DNA of 64,000 nt from Lagopus muta (Eukaryota > Chordata > Aves > Galliformes > Phasianidae). The stretch lies in NCBI RefSeq assembly GCF_023343835.1, contig NC_064437.1, positions 27,875,001-27,939,000 on the forward strand, in the 5' to 3' direction. This document shows, one piece after another, positions 48,395 to 56,255 of the stretch (position 1 is its first letter; the number at the start of each line of letters is the position of its first letter). The position numbers were made by a program, and so were the translations under genes. Under the pieces are notes generated by a model. The model ran no database searches. It was not told where the DNA came from and saw nothing but the letters and a program-made list of their open reading frames with translations.

Positions 48395-48831
48395 AGGATC
48401 TTAGTCTCCAACAGAGAGGACTGAGGAAAACACTGCTCTTCCTTGTGTTTGTATGGAACTTCCTGTGTTCCAGTTTCCAGATTCCAGGCCCACTGCTCCG
48501 TGTTCTTTCATGGCATACTACTGAAAAGAACGAAGAGCACCCCATCCACTTAACTCCCACACTGTAAATACTTAAAAACAGGGATGAGATTACTTCTCAG
48601 GCTTCTCCAGGCTGAAGTGCCCCAGGTCTCTCAGCCTTATACAGGAAATGCTCCAGGCCTCTTCTCATCTTTGTGGTCCTCTTCTGGACTCTCCCTAAAA
48701 TATCCCTGTCTTTAGATCTGGATCCACCTTCTTGCCCTTTTTGAAGACCACAGTAACACAGCCTATCCTCCAGTCATTCTCCAAGATGATTTTTGACTGA
48801 TTTCTAACTCTTAGGAATTCACCATCCTGAT
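48395..48831 (-). repeat. Diverged relative of the macrosatellite's right end (CR1-derived)
   Basis: This block aligns by eye, with substitutions and gaps, to 53,860-54,305, the last part of the array unit. Both are antisense CR1, and both make the same odd jump from 3' UTR (ATCCCTGTCTTT) straight into RT-region sequence (GGATCCACCTTCTTGCCCTT). Both finish with TTCTAACTCTTAGGAATTCA. Sharing one internal deletion point argues for common descent of this particular copy or of a deleted subfamily. From 48,832 rightwards, identity to the next unit becomes nearly complete. Confidence 0.7.
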
Positions 48832-49008
48832 CTTGGACGAAACGATGCTTTAATGTCAACCAGCACTTGTGAGTACCCTTTCTTTCCAATGCTATGTCTG
48901 CTAATATGAAATGGGAAACTGACCTCTGGAGCTGAACTTTCCTGGCAAAATGTTTGTGAACGTTTGATTCTCTTTGTGGATTATTAGCAGATCTAAATCT
49001 GCAAAAGA

Positions 49009-49635
49009 ATGAGGTCTGCTACAAAAGTAAAGTTTCCATTTTTATTATGTTGTCCTAGAACATCAGAGGCAGATGCTGGTGATGTGGACACAGAGGTTGA
49101 ATCTTCTCACCACTATTTTGCTGTATTTGTCACACAACAGATGGCTGCAGAGGAGCAGTCTGACAAAATGGCAACTGGCGTGACACCGCAAATGAAGCAA
49201 AGGTGTGTCACTGAAATCCTCGACGAGGACAAAATGGCACCCACTGAAATTCATCAACATTTGCTGAGTGTAGACAGAGACCAAACAGCGGATGTGAGCA
49301 CAGTGAGGTGCTGGGTGGTGCGTTTCAGCAATGACACCATCACAGCAGCTGTGAAACAGTGGTCACCTCCGCTGGCACAGATTTTTACAAGTGCAGCATG
49401 CAGGCTCTTGTTCATCACTGGTGAAAATGCACAGCCTCCAGGGTTTTGTAACATTACCCCTGAACAACTGCAGAATCACAAAGAACAAAACATCTGGAAA
49501 AGGTATGCAATCACTTTGGCAATCCTAGAGAGACACAATTCACTGCAATATGCAGGGGCCTGGCCCATGGATAACAACGTGATTCAGCAGCCTGGAGCGC
49601 AAGAGAAAATCTCTGGATGTGACAATAAACCGTGA
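49009..49635 (+). mobile_element. Mariner-like transposase remnant with 208-codon ORF, unit 1
   Basis: The ORF starts at an ATG and is open for 208 codons. Residues about 63-107 (MKQRCVTEILDEDKMAP, EIHQHLLSV, DVSTVRCWVVRFS) match the N-terminal helix-turn-helix of mariner/SETMAR-type transposases. After this the frame leaves the transposase and reads PPLAQIFTSAACRLLFITGEN. I remember that tail from an internally deleted mariner family in chicken. The catalytic DD(D/E) domain is absent, so it cannot transpose itself. An AATAAA lies at 49,624-49,629, inside the last codons. The ORF stops at the edge of the CpG island, which raises the possibility that the remnant contributes a terminal exon or insulating sequence. 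Expression as protein is unproven. Confidence 0.65.
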
Positions 49636-50027
49636 CAGGCCCCGCAATTGCTCCAGCCCCTGCGGACGGCCCTGCGGTTACCGCAAGCCCTGCGACGGGG
49701 CTCAGCTGTGTCCCGCGTACCGCTCCCTAGCGGCTCTCCACGGCCTGCAGCCTCAGTCCTTCAGGCTACGCCCAGCTACTCCAGCGCGGGCCGCTCCACA
49801 GAGCGCGGCACATCTGAACTCTAAGCGGGGTCCAGAGAGCCGCAGCACGAGGACGAGACCGAGGTGCGGACGGGCCGCTCGGGCCGGGTGCACTCGGCCG
49901 GGCTGGGCGACGAGACGAGAGAGGGGGCCGCCCCGCGCCGGACGCGGCCGCTTCCAGCCGCTTGGAGGGCGAGCCCGTCAGCGACGGCCACGACGCCGCC
50001 GGCAAAGGTCCGGGGGCGGCCGCGGAG

Positions 50028-50504
50028 ATGGCCGAGGGAAGCGGGAAGACGGGAACCCGGCGCGGGAGCTTTGTGACGCGGGCCGGCGTCGCGCCCGAAG
50101 GCCATTGTGACGCGGGGCCGCCTCGAGGGGCCGGAGTCCCCCGCAGAGAGTGCCGCTCACTCTCGGGAGAGAGGCTCCGCGAGGAGGTTCCCCCGAGTGC
50201 CTGCGACCGAGCATCTGCGCGAGGACGCGACGATGAGCGAGGAGCGGGACAAGAAGGACGAGCGCCGGCCCGACGCGGGGCCGCCACGCGTGCCGGACCG
50301 CCGCGGGGTGCGGGCCGGGGAGGGAGGCGCTCGGGCTCGGCCGGCGGCGACTTCGCCGCGTCCGTCCCGCGCCTCCTTCTCCCCACGGACGCCGCCGCCG
50401 GGCGGCCGGAGCCCGGCCTCGTCCCTCCGCGGCGTCCGTCTGCCCCAGCTGCCCGGCCCGGAGAGCTCGCGGGCCTCCGGGCGCCGCGACGCACAGGTAG
50501 GTAG
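50028..50504 (+). CDS. Alternative overlapping frame with strong-context ATG, unit 1
   Basis: ATG at 50,028 (GAGATGG, purine at -3 and G at +4) opens a frame different from the long ORF. Unspliced it runs 158 codons to a stop just inside the intron. If the 186-nt intron is removed, the frame continues into exon 2 and ends at a TAG near 50,825, about 203 residues. It starts MAEGSGKTGTRRGSFV. Because it precedes the long ORF's ATG, it would be the first start met on any transcript beginning upstream of 50,028. It is either a genuine second product, an inhibitory upstream ORF, or absent from the mRNA. GC-rich DNA often has spurious open frames. The same frame exists in units 2 and 3. Confidence 0.25.
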   Translation: MAEGSGKTGTRRGSFVTRAGVAPEGHCDAGPPRGAGVPRRECRSLSGERLREEVPPSACDRASARGRDDERGAGQEGRAPARRGAATRAGPPRGAGRGGRRSGSAGGDFAASVPRLLLPTDAAAGRPEPGLVPPRRPSAPAARPGELAGLRAPRRTGR

Positions 50505-52146
50505 CCCGAGGGAGGCGGGGCCGGACGTCTTCCCGCGCCGCGTGGGGACCGCCCTGTGCCGGCGCGGCTGCGGGGAGCGGGGCGGCGGCCGCCCGCGGGC
50601 TGAGCGCTGTCCTCGGTGCCGAGTGCGGCGTGAGCGGGAAGGACCGCGCTCACTCGGCCTTTCTCCTCGGCTTCTCTTGCAGGCGGGCGGGCGGGAGTTT
50701 TCCCCGTCGGTGACCTGCGGCGGTGCCAGCGGGCGAAGCGGGCAGCCTCAATCATCCTTGCTGCCTCGCTTAAGGCGGGCAGGGCTGCCGGCAGCTGCAC
50801 CCCGGCGTGCAGCAGCATCTTCTAGAGTCTCTAAGCTGCCTGTTCTGCAAGCAGCAGCCTCTTCCACACCTTCAAGAGGCAGAGCGCATGCTGTGGGCAT
50901 TAGAGGCAGCAGAATCCCAGTACTTGCCCCGAGACCTCACGTCCAGGACGGGACAGCAAGGGCGGAGAGCCGGGGTCCAGCTCGGGAAGTCTGCTCAACC
51001 ATTCTAACGCCTCAGCACGACAGACCCAGACAAAACTACGTGGTGTCCCTGAGCTGTGCTGCCGCTGCAAGCCCAAGAGTTGAAGGGCAGCTGGCAGTAC
51101 CAGGGCGCCATGCACCGACCAGCAACCTGAGAACACCAGGAAAAACGGCCCAGGTGCTCTCCACCAAGGCTGGGAAGATCCACGCAGCTTGGAGAGTTGC
51201 TCAGGAGGGCACCAGAGACACTCGTGCTGCAGCTACACCATCTTTTAGAGCAGCTCAGAAGGGCCCAGAAGGGCAGGCAGGCGGCAAAGAGCGAGACAAG
51301 GAGCCTCTGTCTGCATTAGTGCCTGAAGATGCAGGCAACTTAGTTTCTCCCAAGGCTGCACACTCTGCAGAGGAGGCCAATGACGCGGTGCTCTTCCCAA
51401 GAGTGTGCAAACAGGGAAAAAGAGACGTAAATGGTACCGCCATGCCTGAAGTCTCCAGACAAGCTCTGGGAGCAGCACTGAGACCGCAAGATCCCAGAGA
51501 GGTCAACTGGGAGGCTTATGGATGCTCTCCAGTACACCCAGCAATCTGGAGAATTCGGGATCAGGCGAGGAAGGAGCAGATGTTAAGCTGGAAAGTCTCT
51601 TGGCCAGACACGAGCATGCTCAGGCTGCTAAGAGCCCAAGCAGCACATGCCAGTGCCAGTGCTACTGACACTGCTCAGGGAATGCTAGACACCTGCACCA
51701 CGACATCGAGGGTGGAAGGCTTCTTTCCTGCCTCTTGTGATTCTCAAAGCCAGGACATTAGAATTCAGCATGCACAGGAAGAGACCACTGATGATGCTGC
51801 CAGTGATGCCAGCACGGATCACAGCATGCTGGATGCCAGGGACAATGCAGTGACAGCTGAGAGCATGCCCACACCCTCCTGTTTTTGCCCTGATACCATG
51901 GAGGGTGTGGAAGAATGGGAGGACAACAGTGAGGAAGCAGCTGCTGAGGCAGCTGGTGTGCCACCAAGCATTTCTGGTGCCTCATCTGTTGAGATGAAGA
52001 CAACAGCAGCTCGCCACCGGATGCCAGCTGTCATCAGGACTGTGCTCCGGGCTCTGCGCAGGATTTGCACCTGCAGCTGCGTCAGGGGACAACGAGAGGA
52101 GAGGCACGAGGCTGCAAACACCACGCAGCTCCCCGGAGACATCTGA
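50233..52146 (+). CDS. Unknown Arg/Pro-rich, acidic-tailed protein, macrosatellite unit 1
   Basis: The first in-frame ATG is at 50,233, with A at -3. An in-frame TGA at 50,074 closes the frame upstream, and the frame is open to a TGA at 52,144-52,146: 637 codons. A likely intron at 50,497-50,682 (CAG|GTAGGT donor; TCTTCTCTTGCAG acceptor) is exactly 186 nt and has no stop. Splicing gives 575 residues, retention 637. Exon 1 (88 codons) is Arg/Pro/Gly-rich and probably disordered, opening MSEERDKKDERRPDAG. Exon 2 (487 codons) has normal composition and includes VNWEAYGCSPVHPAIWRIRD, a Ser/Thr/Asp-rich stretch, an acidic patch (EGVEEWEDNSEEAAAEAA) and a basic/Cys end (RTVLRALRRICTCSC). There is no signal peptide or known domain. 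I do not recognise the family. The other units encode the same protein. Confidence 0.6.
   Translation: MSEERDKKDERRPDAGPPRVPDRRGVRAGEGGARARPAATSPRPSRASFSPRTPPPGGRSPASSLRGVRLPQLPGPESSRASGRRDAQVGSPREAGPDVFPRRVGTALCRRGCGERGGGRPRAERCPRCRVRREREGPRSLGLSPRLLLQAGGREFSPSVTCGGASGRSGQPQSSLLPRLRRAGLPAAAPRRAAASSRVSKLPVLQAAASSTPSRGRAHAVGIRGSRIPVLAPRPHVQDGTARAESRGPAREVCSTILTPQHDRPRQNYVVSLSCAAAASPRVEGQLAVPGRHAPTSNLRTPGKTAQVLSTKAGKIHAAWRVAQEGTRDTRAAATPSFRAAQKGPEGQAGGKERDKEPLSALVPEDAGNLVSPKAAHSAEEANDAVLFPRVCKQGKRDVNGTAMPEVSRQALGAALRPQDPREVNWEAYGCSPVHPAIWRIRDQARKEQMLSWKVSWPDTSMLRLLRAQAAHASASATDTAQGMLDTCTTTSRVEGFFPASCDSQSQDIRIQHAQEETTDDAASDASTDHSMLDARDNAVTAESMPTPSCFCPDTMEGVEEWEDNSEEAAAEAAGVPPSISGASSVEMKTTAARHRMPAVIRTVLRALRRICTCSCVRGQREERHEAANTTQLPGDI
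50497..50682 (+). other. Frame-neutral intron (exitron-like), unit 1
   Basis: 186 bases between CAG|GTAGGT and TTCTCTTGCAG|GCG. The length is 62 codons and the reading frame is open throughout, so retained and removed forms are both translatable. GC content is as high as in exon 1. Equivalents are 55,971-56,156 and 61,447-61,632. Splice use is predicted, not shown. Confidence 0.6.
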
Positions 52147-52254
52147 TTTCAACCTGTCAATGTAGAATTCTGGTTCCATCCTGTCAACATAGGATTCTGG
52201 TTCCATCTTGTCAGTGCAGAATTCTGATTCCATCCTGTCAACACAGAATTCTGA
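52147..52254. repeat. 27-bp minisatellite, four copies, unit 1
   Basis: Four imperfect 27-bp units (TTCCATCCTGTCAACATAGG type) start one base after the stop codon of the long ORF. Because 27 is a multiple of three, repetitive frames stay open on both strands, which explains the spurious repetitive peptides there. Confidence 0.92.
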
Positions 52255-52325
52255 TTAAATATTATCATTATACCATCCTGGCTGAGTGCTGTCTGATCTG
52301 TGTGCTCACGCATGTTTGGTCTCTG
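52254..52325 (+). terminator. Candidate poly(A) site of the long-ORF gene, unit 1
   Basis: ATTAAA at 52,254-52,259, about 108 bases after the stop, is followed by GT-rich sequence (GAGTGCTGTCTGATCTGTGT) at about 52,283-52,310. That is the usual layout of a variant poly(A) signal plus downstream element. I saw no AATAAA between the stop and the unit end. A second ATTAAA lies near 52,741. Equivalents occur in units 2 and 3. Confidence 0.4.
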
Positions 52326-52329
52326 AGTG

Positions 52330-52980
52330 CAGCTACTGGTGTCAGAGCACAGGGTGGAGGATGCCTGTGTCAGTGGAACCATCAAGGGCAAAGAATGTGG
52401 GTGTGCAAGGCTAGCGAAGGGGAAGCCAGCTAAGCCTGGTGTGTGTGTGAGATCCCCTGTGAAGAAAGGGGTGAGTGAACCAGCAACTGGAGGTGGGCTG
52501 TGGCCTTGAAGATTCCTGCGTCCATGGTTAGCAACTGGGGAGATTGATGAGGGGACCGTTCTTCCTGGCACTCGGTGCTTGTATGAAGCGATTCTCACTT
52601 GCGGTTACGGGGGTGAGTGGTTCTGTATGGTGCCACCCTGAGTGTGACAACACCTTTTTGTTTCTTGGTAAAGAAATTTGGCACATTTGGGAAAATACAA
52701 TTATTAGAGAGCAGGGAAACTCTACTGGTTGTTGAGAGGGATTAAAATCAGAATACCACCAAAACCATGGTCAGAGGGAAGTGGAGATGTCTCAGAATTC
52801 AGTAGTAATGTTGTAGTGTTTTGCGAGTTATCTTTTGTATGTGTTTAATTTGTTTTCTCGGTAGCAGCAGTGGTCTGTGCAGACAGAAAGCGATCCCAGT
52901 TTTCTTAGGAAAGTCAAACAAGGTCATTCTATTCAACTGTGCATTTGCTGAACCAGCACTTGGAAGAAATCCTCACACAG
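52330..52980. other. Unassigned part of the unit between minisatellite and CR1
   Basis: About 0.65 kb of moderate GC content, not recognisable as CR1, LTR or mariner. It contains two GTGAGTG donor-like sites (about 52,470 and 52,612) and short open frames only. The second site lies where unit 1 differs from units 2 and 3 by one G. Equivalent stretches are 57,807-58,457 and 63,280-63,930. Confidence 0.4.
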
Positions 52981-52984
52981 CACA

Positions 52985-54275
52985 TTATCACAGAATCACA
53001 GAATTGTACAGGTTAAAGGATCTCATCATCTAGTCCAACTCCCCCAGTAAAGGACATTCTCTACAGTGTCGTAGAATCATAGAATGACTTGGATTGTCCT
53101 ATCACTTCCTGCATAAGAAGTTGTTCCTCCTCCTCCAGCTTGTAAGTTCCTTTCAAGTATTGGAGATGGCAGTGAGGTCTCCCTGGAGCCTTCTCATCTC
53201 CAAGCTAAACAATCCCAACTCCCTCAACCTTGCTTAATAGGAGAGGGGTTCCAGCCCTCAGCCCTCTGATAATCTTTTTGGTCCTCCTCTGGACCTGCTC
53301 CAACAGCCCTTCCCAAGATTAATTCATCTGTACTTTGGCTTTCCTGATGCCATCCAGGCACATCCTGACAGCATCCCTATATTCCTACCAGGTTACCCAT
53401 TCCCTCCTCCTGGACTTCTGTTTTTCCTGCTTTTCTCTCAGCCACCCCATCAGGTCTTTGCTCAGCCATACTGGTTTCCTGCCAGCCCTGCCTGATTTCT
53501 TATTCTGGGGGTTGGAGAGCTCTCGTGCTCTCAGAAACATGTTATTAAAAGTGCTTCCAACTCTTTCCATTGCTGTGTGCCTAAGGTCAGTTTTTCAGGA
53601 GATCTTATCCATTTCTTAAATCGCCCCAAAGACAGGGCTGCCTGTCTTTCCGTATCATTGCATGATACCAGGCATCAGTCTCTCCCTCTGACTGCTGAGT
53701 ACAGCAGATTATTTTCCTGGCACCTTCCTCTCGCAGCCTGCTCAGCTGCTACAGAAACAGTAGGTTGCACAGGAAAGCATCCAGACAGGTCCTGAATATC
53801 TCCAGAGAAGGAGATATTCTCTGGGCAGCCTGTTCCAGTAGTACTCTGTCACCCTCACAGTAAAGAAGTTCTTCCTCACGTTTGTATGGAACTTTCTGCA
53901 TTCCAGTTTGTGCCCACTGCCTCTTGTTCTATCTCTGCACACCACCAAAAAGAACCTGGCCCCATCCACTTGTCTCCCCCACTGCAGGTATTTATAAACA
54001 GGAATGAGATCACCTCTGAGTCTTCTCCAGGCTGAAAAGTCCAGAGTCTCCCAGCCTAAGGGTGATAAGGGCGATGCTCGAGGCCCCTACTCATCTTTGT
54101 GACCCTCTGCTGCTGGACTCTCTCTTAAAGATCCCTGTCTTTGGATCCACCTTCTTGCCCTTTTTGAAGACCAGAGTAACACTGCCTATCCTCAGGTCTT
54201 CAGACTCCTCTGCCATTCTCCAAGACCTTTCAAAGACAATAGAGGAGGCAGGTTTCCTGCTATTTTTGCCTGACT
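52985..54275 (-). repeat. Three antisense CR1 pieces, unit 1
   Basis: Piece A (52,988-53,065) is a 3' end only. Piece B (53,068-53,755) starts GTCGTAGAATCATAGAATGA. It runs from 3' UTR into the linker region of ORF2; the minus-strand frame at 53,385-53,570 has RAGRKPVWLSKDLMG. Piece C (53,758-54,275) is 3' UTR without the terminal motif, followed by an abrupt jump into RT-region sequence near 54,145. All are inactive. The next unit starts soon after. Confidence 0.85.
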
Positions 54276-54481
54276 TCTAACTCTTAGGAATTCACAAACC
54301 CCGAGCTTGGACGAAACGATGCTTTAATGTCAACCAGCACTTGTGAGTACCCTTTCTTTCCAATGCTATGTCTGCTAATATGAAATGGGAAACTGACCTC
54401 TGGAGCTGAACTTTCCTGGCAAAATGTTTGTGAACGTTTGATTCTCTTTGTGGATTATTAGCAGATCTAATCTGCAAAAGA

Positions 54482-55108
54482 ATGAGGTCTGCTACAAAAG
54501 TAAAGTTTCCATTTTTATTATGTTGTCCTAGAACATCAGAGGCAGATGCTGGTGATGTGGACACAGAGGTTTGAACCTTCTCACCACTATTCTGCTGTAT
54601 TTGTCACACAACAGATGGCTGCAGAGGAGCAGTCTGACAAAATGGCAACTGGCGTGACACCGCAAATGAAGCAAAGGTGTGTCACTGAAATCCTCGACGA
54701 GGACAAAATGGCACCCACTGAAATTCATCAACATTTGCTGAGTGTAGACAGAGACCAAACAGCGGATGTGAGCACAGTGAGGTGCTGGGTGGTGCGTTTC
54801 AGCAATGACACCATCACAGCAGCTGTGAAACAGTGGTCACCTCCGCTGGCACAGATTTTTACAAGTGCAGCATGCAGGCTCTTGTTCATCACTGGTGAAA
54901 ATGCACAGCCTCCAGGGTTTTGTAACATACCCCTGAACAACTGCAGAATCACAAAGAACAAAACATCTGGAAAAGGTATGCAATCACTTTGGCAATCCTA
55001 GAGAGACACAATTCACTGCAATATGCAGGGGCCTGGCCCATGGATAACAACGTGATTCAGCAGCCTGGAGCGCAAGAGAAAATCTCTGGATGTGACAATA
55101 AACCGTGA
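54482..55108 (+). pseudogene. Mariner-like remnant, unit 2, frameshifted
   Basis: The same remnant as in unit 1. An extra T near 54,570 and a missing T near 54,927 break the 208-codon frame. A 151-codon frame from an ATG at 54,546 still covers the helix-turn-helix block. Both breaks sit in or next to short T runs. They may be sequencing-type errors or true decay. Confidence 0.65.
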
Positions 55109-55112
55109 CAGG

Positions 55113-56255
55113 CCCCGCAATTGCTCCAGCCCCTGCGGACGGCCCTGCGGTTACCGCAAGCCCTGCGACGGGGCTCAGCTGTGTCCCGCGTACCGCTCCC
55201 TAGCGGCTCTCCACGGCCTGCAGCCTCAGTCCTTCAGGCTACGCCCAGCTACTCCAGCGCGGGCCGCTCCACAGAGCGCGGCACATCTGAACTCTAAGCG
55301 GGGTCCAGAGAGCCGCAGCACGAGGACGAGACCGAGGTGCGGACGGGCCCGCTCGGGCCGGGTGCACTCGGCCGGGCTGGGCGACGAGACGAGAGAGGGG
55401 GCCGCCCCGCGCCGGACGCGGCCGCTTCCAGCCGCTTGGAGGGCGAGCCCGTCAGCGACGGCCACGACGCCGCCGGCAAAGGTCCGGGGGCGGCCGCGGA
55501 GATGGCCGAGGGAAGCGGGAAGACGGGAACCCGGCGCGGGAGCTTTGTGACGCGGGCCGGCGTCGCGCCCGAAGGCCATTGTGACGCGGGGCCGCCTCGA
55601 GGGGCCGGAGTCCCCCGCAGAGAGTGCCGCTCACTCTCGGGAGAGAGGCTCCGCGAGGAGGTTCCCCCGAGTGCCTGCGACCGAGCATCTGCGCGAGGAC
55701 GCGACGATGAGCGAGGAGCGGGACAAGAAGGACGAGCGCCGGCCCGACGCGGGGCCGCCACGCGTGCCGGACCGCCGCGGGGTGCGGGCCGGGGAGGGAG
55801 GCGCTCGGGCTCGGCCGGCGGCGACTTCGCCGCGTCCGTCCCGCGCCTCCTTCTCCCCACGGACGCCGCCGCCGGGCGGCCGGAGCCCGGCCTCGTCCCT
55901 CCGCGGCGTCCGTCTGCCCCAGCTGCCCGGCCCGGAGAGCTCGCGGGCCTCCGGGCGCCGCGACGCACAGGTAGGTAGCCCGAGGGAGGCGGGGCCGGAC
56001 GTCTTCCCGCGCCGCGTGGGGACCGCCCTGTGCCGGCGCGGCTGCGGGGAGCGGGGCGGCGGCCGCCCGCGGGCTGAGCGCTGTCCTCGGTGCCGAGTGC
56101 GGCGTGAGCGGGAAGGACCGCGCTCACTCGGCCTTTCTCCTCGGCTTCTCTTGCAGGCGGGCGGGCGGGAGTTTTCCCCGTCGGTGACCTGCGGCGGTGC
56201 CAGCGGGCGAAGCGGGCAGCCTCAATCATCTTCCTTGCTGCCTCGCTTAAGGCGG
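55113..56255 (+). promoter_or_regulatory. CpG-rich island, unit 2
   Basis: Same island as in unit 1, with one extra C near 55,348 and three extra bases near 56,231. The paired TTGTGACGCGGG repeats are preserved. Confidence 0.8.

Larger units (their letters stand above)
49640..50780 (+). promoter_or_regulatory. CpG-rich island, unit 1
   Basis: Composition changes abruptly from AT-rich mariner sequence to very GC-rich, CpG-dense DNA for about 1.1 kb. It covers the 5' region, first coding exon and intron of the long ORF. There is no TATA box. A 12-base direct repeat, TTGTGACGCGGG, occurs at 50,071-50,082 and 50,105-50,116; its TGACGCG core resembles a CRE half-site. Such islands usually mark germline or housekeeping promoters. 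Direction is inferred from the coding strand downstream. Confidence 0.8.
48832..54305 (+). repeat. Macrosatellite unit 1 (complete, 5,474 bp)
   Basis: This is the first full unit of a head-to-tail array. The anchor CTTGGACGAAACGATG occurs at 48,832, 54,306 and 59,782, giving periods of 5,474 and 5,476. The unit holds a mariner remnant, CpG island, long ORF, 27-bp minisatellite and CR1 pieces. Differences from unit 2 that I noticed are isolated: one G fewer at about 52,575, one G more at about 52,611, one C more at about 53,624, and two substitutions near 49,109-49,125. Choosing the anchor as the unit start is a convention tied to the left array edge. Confidence 0.95.

Noticed and set aside
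50107..50232. Extension of the long ORF to 679-680 codons, starting at 50,107
   Set aside because: The triplet there is GTG, not ATG. The first ATG in frame is at 50,233 with A at -3. Vertebrate initiation at GTG is rare, so the longer form is not annotated.
49766..50818. Minus-strand open frame of 350 codons over the CpG island (333 in unit 2)
   Set aside because: It is Arg/Pro/Ala/Gly-rich, as any frame in such GC-rich DNA is, lacks a coherent 5' context, and changes length with a single C in unit 2. The plus-strand frame continues into normal-composition exon 2 and has splice signals, so this is a shadow.
52149..52598. Repetitive peptides on both strands over the 27-bp minisatellite (122 to 149 codons)
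   Set aside because: The period is a multiple of three, so frames stay open trivially. They straddle the ORF end and the repeat, have no splice or start support, and vary between units.
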